This document shows positions 1-9,466 of a DNA stretch of 64,000 nucleotides, in pieces. The notes under the pieces are model-generated. The model searched no databases and was not told where the DNA came from. It saw only the letters and a program-made list of their open reading frames with translations. Source of the DNA: Neisseriaceae bacterium PsAf (GTDB lineage: Bacteria; Pseudomonadota; Gammaproteobacteria; Burkholderiales; Neisseriaceae); contig WNLJ01000016.1 in the NCBI GenBank assembly GCA_017114885.1, positions 1-64,000 on the forward strand. The letters run 5' to 3'. Every line of letters starts with the position of its first letter. The first letter of the stretch is position 1. The position numbers were made by a program, and so were the translations under genes.

Positions 1-2
1 CC

Positions 3-317
3 CAACGCTTGATGGAAGAATCTACAGTTAATATCAAAAAACAAATTCAAGCAACAGATTATATCCACCGTCGTCTAAGCAAGCATTATTGGGTTGGGAT
101 AGGGAGTGCTTTTTTGATAGGTACCGTAATGATTGCAGCCCCTGCCCTATATCTACACTATAAACAAAAAGAAATACGCTCTGCTCAACATACCGTTGAG
201 GTACAAAGAGCATTGGATCAATATCAATTTAATACTTGTGGTGGCAGACTGTGTGTTAAAGTCGATCGCAATGATCCTATTTGGAAAAATAATAAAGATT
301 ATCTCATTATTAAGTGA
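3..317 (+). CDS. Small single-pass membrane protein, possibly 5'-incomplete
   Basis: I do not recognise the family. The reading frame is still open at the left edge of the window, so the true start may lie outside. Inside the window a TTG is followed directly by an ATG at 12, giving about 101 residues. A charged N-terminal stretch of about 28 residues precedes one hydrophobic segment (about residues 29-50 from the TTG), then a basic linker and a polar C-terminal half with two cysteines in a CGGRLC motif that could form a disulfide if periplasmic. It ends upstream of a decayed gene on the other strand. No function can be assigned. Confidence 0.5.
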   Translation, partial: QRLMEESTVNIKKQIQATDYIHRRLSKHYWVGIGSAFLIGTVMIAAPALYLHYKQKEIRSAQHTVEVQRALDQYQFNTCGGRLCVKVDRNDPIWKNNKDYLIIK

Positions 318-377
318 TTCTTCTTTATTAGCGTAGAGAGCAAATTATAGATGTATTTTGATAAACTGCCTATAAAC

Positions 378-908
378 TTAAAAACTACTATCAGGCAAAG
401 TTAAAAAATGTAATTCCTCAGGTATTAATTCACGACCCGATATTTCATTACGATGAGAATAGTGGCCAAACGATCTATAATCCCTTTATGTTTCAGTTCG
501 AGTTCAAGATTAACCGAATTCCCTAAATCTTCAAAATAATTTAACCGCCCACTCATGTACTGATTTAGATTCAATATGCATAAATGGCATATATAAAGAA
601 CCTCTTTGCTCTGGAGCTAGATTTTTATCTAAATCCCTGTATCACCGCTTCTAAGCCAAAACCAAACTATCTTATGAAAATGACTGAGGTTGATTTCGAT
701 AAATATTGCGTGAAAATTGATCCAATACAATAATTTCTACTAGTCTCCTCTGCTGTGTCTCAGCACGACCATAATTCTACTTGACTGGTTCTTTCAATAC
801 AAAGCTAAATTTAGCATTGATTAATTAGTCAAATTCATCACTTTTTACAAACCATAACTCTTGATGTTCAGGCACATACCAAAAATCTAAAACCTCTTGT
901 GTATTCAC
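378..908 (-). pseudogene. DUF924 family protein, decayed
   Basis: Translating the minus strand in pieces recovers a near full-length DUF924 protein (about 177 codons, the family's usual size). The N-terminal EVLDFWYVPEHQELWF follows a GTG at 908. Then come a central LDQFSRNIYRNQPQSF, a LAPEQRGSLYMPFMHIES segment, and a C-terminal IIDRFGHYSHRNEISGREL block ending near a TAA at 378. These are the conserved landmarks of the family. The pieces lie in different frames: an in-frame TAA follows the first 27 codons and at least two further frame changes are needed. The gene is therefore dead rather than mis-sequenced at one site. The family's function is poorly known. Confidence 0.8.
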
Positions 909-932
909 ATATTATCTTTCCAACATTCAAAA

Positions 933-2294
933 TTACCTAGGCAACATACCTTTCATACCCTTAGCCATCCGCATTATTTTACCCATACCACCTTTACCTA
1001 ATTGCTTCATCATTTTTTGCATTTGCTCAAATTGTTTCAATAATTTATTTACTTCTTGCACACTGGTACCTGAGCCTTGCGCAATTCTTCGTTTACGACT
1101 GGCTTTTAATAATTGAGGATTGGCTCTTTCTTTAGGAGTCATAGAGTTAATAATCGCCTCTGTTTGCGACATAGCTTTTTCTGCCACTCCTTCTGGTATT
1201 TTTTGAGAAATATTACCCATACCAGGTAATTTCGACATAATGGCTTCTACCCCACCCATGTTTTTCATTTGTTGCAACTGTGCCTGGAAATCGTTTAAGT
1301 CAAACCCTTTTCCTTTACGCAGTTTTTTAACCATTTTTTCTGTTTTAGCTTGATCGATGCCTTGTTGCACATATTCAATCAAACTCAATACATCACCCAT
1401 GCCTAAAATTCTATCGGCCAATCTATCAGGATGAAATGCCTCTAAACCATTAATTTTTTCACCTATCCCTATAAACTTAATTGGTTTTCCTGTTACTTGT
1501 CTAACTGATAAAGCGGCTCCTCCTCTGGTATCTCCGTCCATTTTGGTTAATACCACCCCGGTTAACTCTAAAGCTTCATCAAAAGACTTTGCCGTATTAA
1601 CTGCATCTTGTCCCAACATAGAATCGACGACGAACAAAGTCTCAACGGGTTTTAATATTTGATGCAGGTTTTTAATTTCTGACATCATTTCTTCATCAAT
1701 AGCCAAACGACCCGCCGTATCTACCATTAGGACATCATAGAAATGCTTTTTAGCATAATCCAAGGCCTGTTTGGCAATTTCTTCTGGCGATTGTGATCTA
1801 TCTGATGGATAAAAATCAACGCCTACCTGATTGGCCAGTAATTTTAACTGTTCTATCGCAGCTGGTCGATAAACGTCAGCAGACACCACTAAAATTTTAT
1901 CCTTACTCTTGTTTTTATTTTTTAATAAATTCGCTAATTTACCCACTGTTGTGGTCTTACCAGCCCCTTGCAATCCTGCCATCAAAATAACTGCTGGTGG
2001 CACTGCGGATAGATTTAAAGAGCTATTTTCTTGCCCCATAATTTCAGTTAGGACATCATTCACCACTCCAATAAAAGCTTGGCCTGGTGTCAAACTACCT
2101 ATCACTTTGACACCCAATGCTCTTTCTTTAACATCACTTATAAATTGCTTAACCACAGATAAGGCAACGTCTGCTTCTAACAGAGCAATTCTTACTTCTC
2201 TCAAAGCATCCGTAATATTATCTTCTGTTAATATCGCGTTCCCACGAATGGTTTTAACAATATTACCTAAACGATCTGATAAATTATCTAACAT
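933..2294 (-). CDS. ffh: Signal recognition particle GTPase Ffh
   Basis: Ffh binds 4.5S RNA and hydrophobic signal sequences on ribosomes and delivers nascent inner-membrane proteins to FtsY. The 453-residue product has the full architecture: an N-terminal helical bundle (1-95), the G domain with P-loop GLQGAGKTT (107-115), DTAGR (about 191-195) and TKMDGD (about 249-254), and a methionine-rich M domain (about 325-453) ending in the KGMKGMLPR tail. Length is normal. It is the last gene of a minus-strand series and lies 21 bases after lipA, so it may be read from the upstream genes as well as from its own promoter. Confidence 0.97.
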   Translation of the reverse strand: MLDNLSDRLGNIVKTIRGNAILTEDNITDALREVRIALLEADVALSVVKQFISDVKERALGVKVIGSLTPGQAFIGVVNDVLTEIMGQENSSLNLSAVPPAVILMAGLQGAGKTTTVGKLANLLKNKNKSKDKILVVSADVYRPAAIEQLKLLANQVGVDFYPSDRSQSPEEIAKQALDYAKKHFYDVLMVDTAGRLAIDEEMMSEIKNLHQILKPVETLFVVDSMLGQDAVNTAKSFDEALELTGVVLTKMDGDTRGGAALSVRQVTGKPIKFIGIGEKINGLEAFHPDRLADRILGMGDVLSLIEYVQQGIDQAKTEKMVKKLRKGKGFDLNDFQAQLQQMKNMGGVEAIMSKLPGMGNISQKIPEGVAEKAMSQTEAIINSMTPKERANPQLLKASRKRRIAQGSGTSVQEVNKLLKQFEQMQKMMKQLGKGGMGKIMRMAKGMKGMLPR

Positions 2295-2315
2295 ATTCTC
2301 TTAATTTCCTTTAAC

Positions 2316-3260
2316 CTATAGCCCTGCAGCTTCTGCCTGAATATCTGCATGGTAACTCGAACGTACCATAGCACCAATCGCTGCATGCTTAAATCCCAAT
2401 TCATAAGCAATTGTTTCAAATTTTTTAAACTGTTCTGGCGTTACGTAACGCAATACAGGTAAATGACTTGCAGAAGGTTGTAGGTATTGACCTATAGTAA
2501 TCATATCCACATCATGTGCTCGTAAATCATGCATAACTTGAATTACCTCTCCATCTGTCTCACCTAATCCCACCATGATTCCTGATTTAGTTGGAATATT
2601 AGGATTTTTACGTTTATACTCTTTCAACAGATTTAAAGAATGTTGATGATCCGCCCCTGGTCGTGCCTGTTTATACAATCGTGGTGCGGTTTCTAAATTA
2701 TGATTCATAACATCAGGTGGTGTTATGGATAAAATATCTAGTGCTTTATCCAATCTTCCTCTAAAATCAGGAACTAAAATCTCAATTTGTGTTTCTGGTC
2801 GTGTACGACGAATTTCAGTAATACAATCAGCAAAGTGCTGTGCTCCTCCATCTCGTAAATCATCTCTGTCTACAGAGGTAATGACTACATAATTTAATTT
2901 CATCACTTCAACAGAGTGAGCTAAATGCTTAGGCTCTTCTGGATCAAGAGGATTAGGGCTTCCATGCCCCACATCACAAAAAGGACAGCGTCGAGTACAA
3001 ATATCACCCATAATCATAAAAGTAGCTGTACCTTTACTAAAACACTCACCAATATTGGGACAACTCGCTTCTTCACAAACCGTAAAAAGTTTTTGCTCTC
3101 TTAAAATATTTTTAATTTCTATATATTTTTTCCCTGTAGGAAATTTAGCGCGAATCCATTCAGGTTTTTTTAATTTTTCCTCAAGAGGAACCAACTTAAT
3201 AGGGATTCTAGCAACTTTATCTGCTCCCTTTAATTTAATGCCTCTCTTATCTGAATTCAT
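2316..3260 (-). CDS. lipA: Lipoyl synthase LipA
   Basis: Radical SAM enzyme that inserts two sulfur atoms into octanoyl groups on lipoyl domains, the second step of endogenous lipoate synthesis. The 314-residue protein has both iron-sulfur motifs: the auxiliary cluster C62-x4-C67-x5-C73 ([12 protein letters not shown]) and the radical SAM C88-x3-C92-x2-C95 (CTRRCPFC). The conserved C-terminal RSSYHA supplies the serine ligand of the auxiliary cluster. It follows lipB by 14 bases on the same strand, so octanoyl transfer and sulfur insertion are encoded together. Confidence 0.97.
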   Translation of the reverse strand: MNSDKRGIKLKGADKVARIPIKLVPLEEKLKKPEWIRAKFPTGKKYIEIKNILREQKLFTVCEEASCPNIGECFSKGTATFMIMGDICTRRCPFCDVGHGSPNPLDPEEPKHLAHSVEVMKLNYVVITSVDRDDLRDGGAQHFADCITEIRRTRPETQIEILVPDFRGRLDKALDILSITPPDVMNHNLETAPRLYKQARPGADHQHSLNLLKEYKRKNPNIPTKSGIMVGLGETDGEVIQVMHDLRAHDVDMITIGQYLQPSASHLPVLRYVTPEQFKKFETIAYELGFKHAAIGAMVRSSYHADIQAEAAGL

Positions 3261-3274
3261 TATTTTCCTTCCAA

Positions 3275-3874
3275 CTATAATATAATTTGTAAATATTGTA
3301 CTAATTTTTGAGTCACTTCATCCATAGATGGACAAGGTGACAGTAAATCTTTTATCTGTGTCATTTCCAAATCAGCATAACCACATGGATTAATATCATG
3401 AAATGGATTTAAGTCCATATTAACATTTAAACTCAATCCATGGTATGCACCATTATTTCTTATCCTTAATCCTAAGGACGCTATTTTTTTTCCTGCAACA
3501 TAGACACCTGGTCTTTCATCATCTTTATTAGCCACAATAGCATAATCTTGCAGAGTTTTTATAATAGACAACTCAATACTACTCACTAATTCGTGGACTA
3601 AAATATTTTTACGTGAGAAATCAATCATGGTATAGACAATCAGCTGTCCTGGCCCATGGTAAGTAATTTGACCACCCCTATCTGTTTTCACTACAGGAAT
3701 ATCAGTTTTATGCAACAAGTGTTCTATCTTGCCCGCCTTACCTAAAGTGAATACTGGGAAATGCTCTAATACCCACAACTCATCTTCAGTATTCGATGTT
3801 CTATTATCTGTAAAATCACACATCGCTTGGTAAACAGTCTCATATTCTTGTCTACCAAGATATCTAATTTTCAT
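3275..3874 (-). CDS. lipB: Octanoyl-ACP:protein octanoyltransferase LipB
   Basis: Transfers octanoyl groups from acyl carrier protein to lipoyl domains, providing the substrate for LipA. The 199-residue protein has the family signature [13 protein letters not shown] (66-78), the catalytic lysine before IASLG (about K130) and the catalytic cysteine in [13 protein letters not shown] (C164). The ATG shares one base with the TAA of the DUF493 gene upstream, suggesting translational coupling. The order DUF493-lipB-lipA is common in beta- and gammaproteobacteria. Confidence 0.96.
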   Translation of the reverse strand: MKIRYLGRQEYETVYQAMCDFTDNRTSNTEDELWVLEHFPVFTLGKAGKIEHLLHKTDIPVVKTDRGGQITYHGPGQLIVYTMIDFSRKNILVHELVSSIELSIIKTLQDYAIVANKDDERPGVYVAGKKIASLGLRIRNNGAYHGLSLNVNMDLNPFHDINPCGYADLEMTQIKDLLSPCPSMDEVTQKLVQYLQIIL

Positions 3875-4203
3875 TAAATAACTACTTTCACCAAAGGATG
3901 TCCTGTCAGAGCTAAATAAATAGCATCTAATTGTGCTTTACTTTCAGCATTCACTGTAACCGTAGCGCCTAAATAATTTCCTTTGCTACTCTCTCTAATG
4001 GTAATGTCCGCCAAAGTCAATTTGGCATCATGTGGCTGAATTACTTCCAATAGCTGATGAGGAAAACGCTCATGCCTAACCCCCATCACTTTAATAGGAA
4101 AACGGGATGGAAATTCTATTAAAGATTCCTCTTCTACTTTATTCTCTGAGTCCACTCTATTTTCTTCTGTCTTCTCTGCTTTGTCTTGTACTTTATCTTC
4201 CAT
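3874..4203 (-). CDS. DUF493 (YbeD-like) small protein
   Basis: 109-residue member of the DUF493/YbeD family, an ACT-like fold usually encoded beside lipB. The conserved core runs from about residue 32: FPIKVMGVRHERF, then a C-terminal YLGATVTVNAES segment and LTGHPLVKVVI at the end. The first 30 residues are acidic and low in complexity, longer than in the E. coli protein. It overlaps the lipB start by one base. A regulatory role for lipoate genes is often assumed but not established. Confidence 0.9.
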   Translation of the reverse strand: MEDKVQDKAEKTEENRVDSENKVEEESLIEFPSRFPIKVMGVRHERFPHQLLEVIQPHDAKLTLADITIRESSKGNYLGATVTVNAESKAQLDAIYLALTGHPLVKVVI

Positions 4204-4218
4204 ATTGACTACCTTACT

Positions 4219-4674
4219 TTAAAACACATCACATTCATCCTCATCCCTATTTCCAGTACCTTTAGAGATACAAAGTGTAATGTTTTTATTCTCATCCATT
4301 CTAAGATAATGATTTTCTTTGCTTTGGTACTGTGCATCCGGCGTCGCGTACATTATATACGACTCAGTTTGACAACCTGCTGGGGCAGGGGTACTAAAAG
4401 CAATATTAAAACCAGGTGCTTGTGTTTTAGGCAATGTTGGCCACAAACACGTGCCCCCCGCTTGAGCTGAGTGATTATAACGATAGTATTTACTATAAAA
4501 ATTTTCCAAATAATTGGCATTTTCTAACATCGCACTTTTAGCGGCCACTAGTTTTGCTCTTTGGGTATATTTTTGAAAGGAATTGAATCCCCATGCTGCA
4601 ATAATGCCCAAAATAATCAACACAACCATCATCTCTATTAGTGTGAATCCTGTATTTCTAAAACGTTTTACCAT
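4219..4674 (-). CDS. Type IV pilin-like protein
   Basis: 151-residue prepilin. A short basic leader MVKRFRNTG precedes the processing site G9/F10 in GFTLIE. The glutamate at mature position 5 (E14) is kept, followed by a hydrophobic helix to about residue 30 and an amphipathic extension. Four cysteines (C76, C101, C135, C148) sit in the globular part, and the C-terminal pair would form the usual pilin D-region loop. It resembles the PilE/ComP/PilX minor-pilin group more than a major pilin, but I cannot separate these by eye. It lies between spoT and DUF493-lipBA with no other pilus gene in the window. Confidence 0.85.
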   Translation of the reverse strand: MVKRFRNTGFTLIEMMVVLIILGIIAAWGFNSFQKYTQRAKLVAAKSAMLENANYLENFYSKYYRYNHSAQAGGTCLWPTLPKTQAPGFNIAFSTPAPAGCQTESYIMYATPDAQYQSKENHYLRMDENKNITLCISKGTGNRDEDECDVF

Positions 4675-4713
4675 AATTACTAGCCTTATTTAATAAAATA
4701 TTAATATTATTAA

Positions 4714-6882
4714 CTACTTTCTTGTCACACTAATAACTTGTGGTATCTTTTCAATTGATTTAATCACATTATTCAACATGGGTAGTCCTTCCTGAATTTC
4801 AAGTCCAAAAACAAAGTTAACATGATCATCATAGCCATTTTCTTCAGAAGAAGGCATATCTACAAACTCAATATTAACTTGATTAGAGGAAATATAGTTC
4901 ACTATTTGAGCTAATAAGCCTTGAGTATCCCTTGCTTCAATTTTTATTTGAACTTTGAATTTTTTATTGGTTGATAAATCTTCCCAAGTTGCGTCCAATT
5001 GATTTTCAGAAGGATATTTTTGTAAGTTAGGACATTCTGCCCGGTGAATAATTAAACCCTCATTTTTAACCAAAACCGCTTTAATGGCATCGCCCGGTAT
5101 TGGATGACAGCAATTGGCAAAACTAATTTTTCTTGAAGAGCTGCCTGCTATAGTAATAGGGCTAAGTTTTACTTCTTCACCTTTACAACGTCCTGCTAAT
5201 TCAGCAATATCCATGGCTATTTTAATCGGTAAGGTTTTTCCCATTCCTACTTCATACAAAACATCTTCAAAAGTTAAATGTTGCTCACTTAAATATTCAA
5301 TATATTCATCTTTTAATCGTTCTGAAAAAATAACGTCTTCTGGTAAAACATCTACCAAAACTTTTTGTAGTAATTTTTCACCCAAGCTAATGGCATCTTC
5401 ACGATTCATATTTTTCAATTTACTTCTGATGGCACTTCTAGCCCTTGCACTTACCACAAAACTTAACCATGATGGGTTTGGACTACTCTTAGGATTAGTT
5501 TTAATATCAACAATATCACCTGATTTTAATTGATAACGCAAAGGAACTAATACCCCATTAACTTTTGCACCTGCACAATGATGGCCAATATCCGTATGTA
5601 TCGCATAAGCGAAATCTACAGGTGTCGAGTTTTTTGGTAAAACAATTATCTTGCCCTTAGGTGTAAAAACATATAGCTCATCAGGAAATAAATCTTTCTT
5701 AACATCTTCATAAAACTCTACTGCGCTGTCACTTTCTTCCTGAAATTCTTTAATGTTTTCAAACCATTGTTTCGTTCTAATACCCGCAGTATTTTCACTG
5801 GTTGTTTTTCTCAATCTAAATAATTTAACATTTGAACGCCCTGCTTCAGATAACTTATCCATCTCATAAGTTCTAATTTGTACCTCTATAGGCAATCCAA
5901 AAGGACTTATTAGAGTCGTTTGTAAACTTTGAAAGCCATTGTTTTTAGGAATCGCTATATAGTCCTTGAAAGTACCAGGTTTCGGTTTATACAAGTTATG
6001 TAAAGCGCCTAAAGCTCGGTAACTATCGGGAATATTGTCTACTAAAAAGACAAATCCATACATATCCATCACTTGGGAAAAATCCAAGTTCTGTTCTTTC
6101 ATTTTTTTAAAAATCCCATATAGATTTTTTTCATTCCCTTTAACCGTAGCTTCTACATTAAATGCGACTAATTGTAAGCAAAAATCACGCATTACCTTTT
6201 CTATCATCTCCCCTCTTTCTTCACGCCATCCCTTTAAAGCCCGACTAATGACATCGTAACGATGAGGATGTAAATACTTGAATGATAGATCTTGTAACTC
6301 TTGATAAATAGGATTCATACCAATTCTATTGGCTAACTCAGCATAAATCTCTAACGTTTCTTTAGCAATTCTTTTTTGCTTCTCTGGTCGCATAACGTCT
6401 AAAGTCCGCATATTATGTAGACGGTCTGCTAATTTCACTACCAAAACACGTAAATCTTTCACCACAGCTAAAAGCATTTTTCTAAAGCTTTCAGCCTGAA
6501 GTTCCATAAAATCTTTACCTGCTAATTTTTCTAATTTAGAAACACCGTCGACCACTTGTGCCACTTCTGAGCCAAAATGAGATTCTAGTTCAGAAAAGGA
6601 GGTATCCGTATCTTCTATGACATCATGCAATACTGCTGCCATCAAAGTAGTAATATCCTCTCCCCAAGTCGCAATCTCCGTAGCAACGGCAATAGGATGG
6701 GTAATATAAGGTTCTCCACTTTTTCGATATTGACCTTTATGTGCTTGATTAGCAAAAGCGCAAGCTTCCTCCAGACGACGTTTTTCTTCGTCGTTTAAAT
6801 AGGAAACTTCATTAAAAAGAGTATCACGACTTTTTAAAGTAACTTCATCATAATCAGCTAAAGGTGCTGGAGTCCCTTTCAT
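4714..6882 (-). CDS. spoT: SpoT-type (p)ppGpp hydrolase with degenerate synthetase domain
   Basis: 722-residue RelA/SpoT homologue with HD hydrolase, synthetase, TGS (about 405-465) and C-terminal ACT (about 645-722) domains. The hydrolase looks active: H62, H86-D87 in LLHDVIEDT-type context and ADRLHNMRTL (about 152-161) are kept. The synthetase domain has lost several conserved residues compared with E. coli SpoT: GREKH is GNEKN (249-253), the arginine of DIYAFR is valine (about 278), GRVKD is GTFKD (303-307), NGYQSLHT is NGFQSLQT (315-322) and GVAAHWAYK is replaced (347-356). E334 in EVQIRT remains. I infer a hydrolase-only protein, which would need a separate RelA. It lies two bases after rpoZ. 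Confidence 0.95.
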   Translation of the reverse strand: MKGTPAPLADYDEVTLKSRDTLFNEVSYLNDEEKRRLEEACAFANQAHKGQYRKSGEPYITHPIAVATEIATWGEDITTLMAAVLHDVIEDTDTSFSELESHFGSEVAQVVDGVSKLEKLAGKDFMELQAESFRKMLLAVVKDLRVLVVKLADRLHNMRTLDVMRPEKQKRIAKETLEIYAELANRIGMNPIYQELQDLSFKYLHPHRYDVISRALKGWREERGEMIEKVMRDFCLQLVAFNVEATVKGNEKNLYGIFKKMKEQNLDFSQVMDMYGFVFLVDNIPDSYRALGALHNLYKPKPGTFKDYIAIPKNNGFQSLQTTLISPFGLPIEVQIRTYEMDKLSEAGRSNVKLFRLRKTTSENTAGIRTKQWFENIKEFQEESDSAVEFYEDVKKDLFPDELYVFTPKGKIIVLPKNSTPVDFAYAIHTDIGHHCAGAKVNGVLVPLRYQLKSGDIVDIKTNPKSSPNPSWLSFVVSARARSAIRSKLKNMNREDAISLGEKLLQKVLVDVLPEDVIFSERLKDEYIEYLSEQHLTFEDVLYEVGMGKTLPIKIAMDIAELAGRCKGEEVKLSPITIAGSSSRKISFANCCHPIPGDAIKAVLVKNEGLIIHRAECPNLQKYPSENQLDATWEDLSTNKKFKVQIKIEARDTQGLLAQIVNYISSNQVNIEFVDMPSSEENGYDDHVNFVFGLEIQEGLPMLNNVIKSIEKIPQVISVTRK

Positions 6883-6884
6883 TG

Positions 6885-7085
6885 TTATTTTTTCTTCAAA
6901 ATATCAGTGGTTATTTCACCAGCTGCAATTTCACGTAAAGCTGTCACTGTTGGTTTATTCTTAACATCTTGGACTAATGGTGTTGCACCATTAGCTAACT
7001 GCCTAGCACGATAAGCCGCCACTAAAGTTAATTCGAAATGATTGGGAATGCGTACAATGCAGTCCTCGACCGTAATTCTTGCCAT
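6885..7085 (-). CDS. rpoZ: RNA polymerase omega subunit
   Basis: 66-residue omega subunit, which helps assemble RNA polymerase and forms part of a ppGpp site on the enzyme. MARITVEDC at the start, the RARQL segment and [13 protein letters not shown] are typical, and the sequence looks betaproteobacterial. It sits between gmk and spoT, the gene order common to most proteobacteria, with only two bases before spoT. Confidence 0.97.
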   Translation of the reverse strand: MARITVEDCIVRIPNHFELTLVAAYRARQLANGATPLVQDVKNKPTVTALREIAAGEITTDILKKK

Positions 7086-7099
7086 AATAATTATTTCCT

Positions 7100-7717
7100 T
7101 TATTTAATAGATAATACATCGTCTAATATATCCTGATTTCTAGAAACTGCCAACTCCTCAGCCCTAAAAATACACTGTAAATCATATTTTGCTGTTTCAA
7201 AATTATCATTTATCACTAAATAATCAAAATCAATTGATCTTTCTAATTCTTCTCTAGCATTTTTAATTCTTAACTCAATTACCTCTGGACTATCCGTCTG
7301 TCTATTTTCTAACCGCTCTTTTAAAATTTCTAAGCTAGGAGGGAATATAAAGATAAGTACAGCTTCAGGAAATTTTCTTTTAATCTGCTCTGCGCCCTGA
7401 ACATCAATTTCTAAAATAACATGTTTCCCTTCTGCTAGTTTTTTCTGTACCTCTTCTTTACTTGTGCCATAATAATTTTCATGAACTAAGGCATATTCAA
7501 GAAAACTATCTTTACTAATTAAATCCGTAAATTCTGACCGTGAAGTAAAATAATAACTACTTCCGTGAGTCTCACCCTCCCTAGGCAACCTTGAAGTATG
7601 CGAGACAGCTACAGTTAAATCAGTATTTTCATCTAAAATACTTTTTAAAAGAGATGTTTTACCTGCTCCAGAGGGTGCAGATACTACAAATAACAAACCT
7701 TTTTTTCTCAATGTCAT
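7100..7717 (-). CDS. gmk: Guanylate kinase
   Basis: Phosphorylates GMP to GDP with ATP. The P-loop [10 protein letters not shown] lies about 12 residues from the chosen start and is followed by the GMP-binding [11 protein letters not shown] region, giving about 205 residues as usual. An in-frame ATG at 7750 would add 11 hydrophobic residues. I prefer the ATG at 7717 because [17 protein letters not shown] matches the usual short N-terminus, although neither start has a clear ribosome binding site. First gene of the gmk-rpoZ-spoT series, divergent from apt. Confidence 0.93.
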   Translation of the reverse strand: MTLRKKGLLFVVSAPSGAGKTSLLKSILDENTDLTVAVSHTSRLPREGETHGSSYYFTSRSEFTDLISKDSFLEYALVHENYYGTSKEEVQKKLAEGKHVILEIDVQGAEQIKRKFPEAVLIFIFPPSLEILKERLENRQTDSPEVIELRIKNAREELERSIDFDYLVINDNFETAKYDLQCIFRAEELAVSRNQDILDDVLSIK

Positions 7718-7766
7718 ATTCAATACCAGTGTAATTATTTCTTCCAGCATACATCATATTTAATGA

Positions 7767-7795
7767 TTAGCATTTCTACTGATTAATTGTATAAT
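7767..7795 (+). promoter_or_regulatory. Candidate sigma-70 promoter for apt-waaF
   Basis: TTAGCA (7767-7772) and a perfect TATAAT (7790-7795) are separated by 17 bases in the divergent gap between gmk and apt. The apt ATG follows 39 bases after the -10 box. Confidence 0.55.
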
Positions 7796-7834
7796 AAAAA
7801 GAATTTTTTAACTATTTTCTTTACATAACATAAT

Positions 7835-8413
7835 ATGTCTAATTATCAACTTTCTAACACTGAACTTGATCTATTACAAAAATCTATTCGGATTATTTTT
7901 AACTACCCAGAAGAAGGCATTGCTTTTTTCGATATAACCACAACTCTAAAAGATCCAAAAACATTCCATATTTTAATAAATGGCTTGACCCAACAATACA
8001 TTGATCAAAACATTGATGTCGTAGTAGGTGTGGAAGCTCGTGGTTTTATTCTGGCTGCAGCCTTGGCATATAATATTAATGCCGGATTTGTTCCTATCCG
8101 TAAAAAAGGTAAATTACCTGCCGATACTATTTCTCGTGGTTATCAATCAGAATATGACCAAAGTATGATAGAAATTCATTGTGATGCCATTCAGAAAAAA
8201 CAACGTGTCTTGTTAGTTGATGATTTAATCGCCACAGGACAGACTATTTTATCCAGCATTGAGATGATTGAAGAGCTTGGTGGAGAATTAGTCGAAGTGG
8301 CCTCTTTTGTTGAATTTCTAGATATGCCAGGAGGACAATTAATTAGAGATACTGGTCATAGTCTATTCTCCCTTTGCCAAAGTTATGGCAGTATTGAACA
8401 TTATCAATCGTAA
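7835..8413 (+). CDS. apt: Adenine phosphoribosyltransferase
   Basis: Salvages adenine to AMP with PRPP. The 192-residue protein has the type I phosphoribosyltransferase PRPP loop VLLVDDLIATGQT (125-137), the GVEARGFILAAALAY segment (65-79) and the PIRKKGKLP flexible loop (87-95). It starts the short plus-strand unit apt-waaF, with six bases between the genes. Confidence 0.95.
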   Translation: MSNYQLSNTELDLLQKSIRIIFNYPEEGIAFFDITTTLKDPKTFHILINGLTQQYIDQNIDVVVGVEARGFILAAALAYNINAGFVPIRKKGKLPADTISRGYQSEYDQSMIEIHCDAIQKKQRVLLVDDLIATGQTILSSIEMIEELGGELVEVASFVEFLDMPGGQLIRDTGHSLFSLCQSYGSIEHYQS

Positions 8414-8419
8414 CTCAAG

Positions 8420-9466
8420 ATGAATATATTAATTATCGGACCTTCTTGGGTAGGTGACATGATGATGTCTAACAGCCTATTTCAAAACTTAAAAAAAATA
8501 CATCCAGAAAGTAATATTCATGTATTAGCCCCCGCTTGGTGTCAAGATATTTTGCTTAAAATGCCTGAGGTTGACAAAATTATCCACATGCCTCTAACCC
8601 ACGGGAAACTTAATATTGTGGCCCGCAAAAAAATAGCGTCTGACTTAGATTCAGAATACAAACAAGCTATTGTTCTGCCTAATTCGTTCAAATCTGCTTT
8701 GGTTCCTTTTTTTGCCAAAATACCTATGAGAACTGGTTGGAGAGGTGAGTTTCGCTATGGTTTAATCAATGACTTACGCATATTAGATAAAGAAAAATAT
8801 CCTATGATGGTCATGCGCTATAATGCCTTGGCATTTCCAAAGCAACAGCAGCCACCAATTGAGGAATTAAAAAAACCCTACCCTCACTTGCAAGTAACCC
8901 AAGACGATATCAAAAAAACGACTCAAAATCTTAGTTCTATCTATGACTTTTCTAATGAGCAGCCTTTTATTGTTATCTGTCCCGGTGCTGAATACGGTCC
9001 AGCGAAATGTTGGCCTCATTACCATTATGCCAATCTTAGTAATCTACTCATACAAGATGGTTACAAAATTTGTATTTTAGGAAGTCAAAAAGACAGTAAA
9101 ATTGCTCATAAAATAAAAGCTGAAATTAATGATAAATCACAATGTATTGGTTTAACAGGAAAAACAAAATTAAATGAAGTCGCTGATATTATGTCTTTAA
9201 GTCAAGCTGTTGTCTCTAATGACTCTGGATTAATGCACATTGCCGCTGCTGTCAATAAACCACTAATGGCATTATATGGCCCTACCAGCCCTGAATTTAC
9301 ACCACCACTTTCTAATCAAGCCAAAATAATTAGATTAATTGATGGTTATATTCCCATTCGATACGCTGATGACAGCCCAGAAGGCTATCATCAAAGTCTT
9401 ATCGATATTCAACCTCAGTATGTTTATCAAGAATTAACGAAGATGATGTGCTCTACTGATGATTAG
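8420..9466 (+). CDS. waaF: ADP-heptose:LPS heptosyltransferase II
   Basis: Glycosyltransferase family 9 enzyme adding the second heptose to the lipopolysaccharide inner core. The 348-residue protein begins MNILIIGPSWVGDMMMS, typical of WaaF. It has the sugar-nucleotide signature SNDSGLMHIAAA followed by ALYGPTSPEFTPP near residues 270-295. With rfaE further along, it implies a heptose-containing LPS core. The end overlaps the end of convergent ilvE by four bases. Confidence 0.93.
   Translation: MNILIIGPSWVGDMMMSNSLFQNLKKIHPESNIHVLAPAWCQDILLKMPEVDKIIHMPLTHGKLNIVARKKIASDLDSEYKQAIVLPNSFKSALVPFFAKIPMRTGWRGEFRYGLINDLRILDKEKYPMMVMRYNALAFPKQQQPPIEELKKPYPHLQVTQDDIKKTTQNLSSIYDFSNEQPFIVICPGAEYGPAKCWPHYHYANLSNLLIQDGYKICILGSQKDSKIAHKIKAEINDKSQCIGLTGKTKLNEVADIMSLSQAVVSNDSGLMHIAAAVNKPLMALYGPTSPEFTPPLSNQAKIIRLIDGYIPIRYADDSPEGYHQSLIDIQPQYVYQELTKMMCSTDD

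Noticed and set aside
1909-2304. A 131-codon plus-strand frame opposite ffh
   Set aside because: It lies wholly inside ffh; the sequence has no family features and is an antisense shadow.
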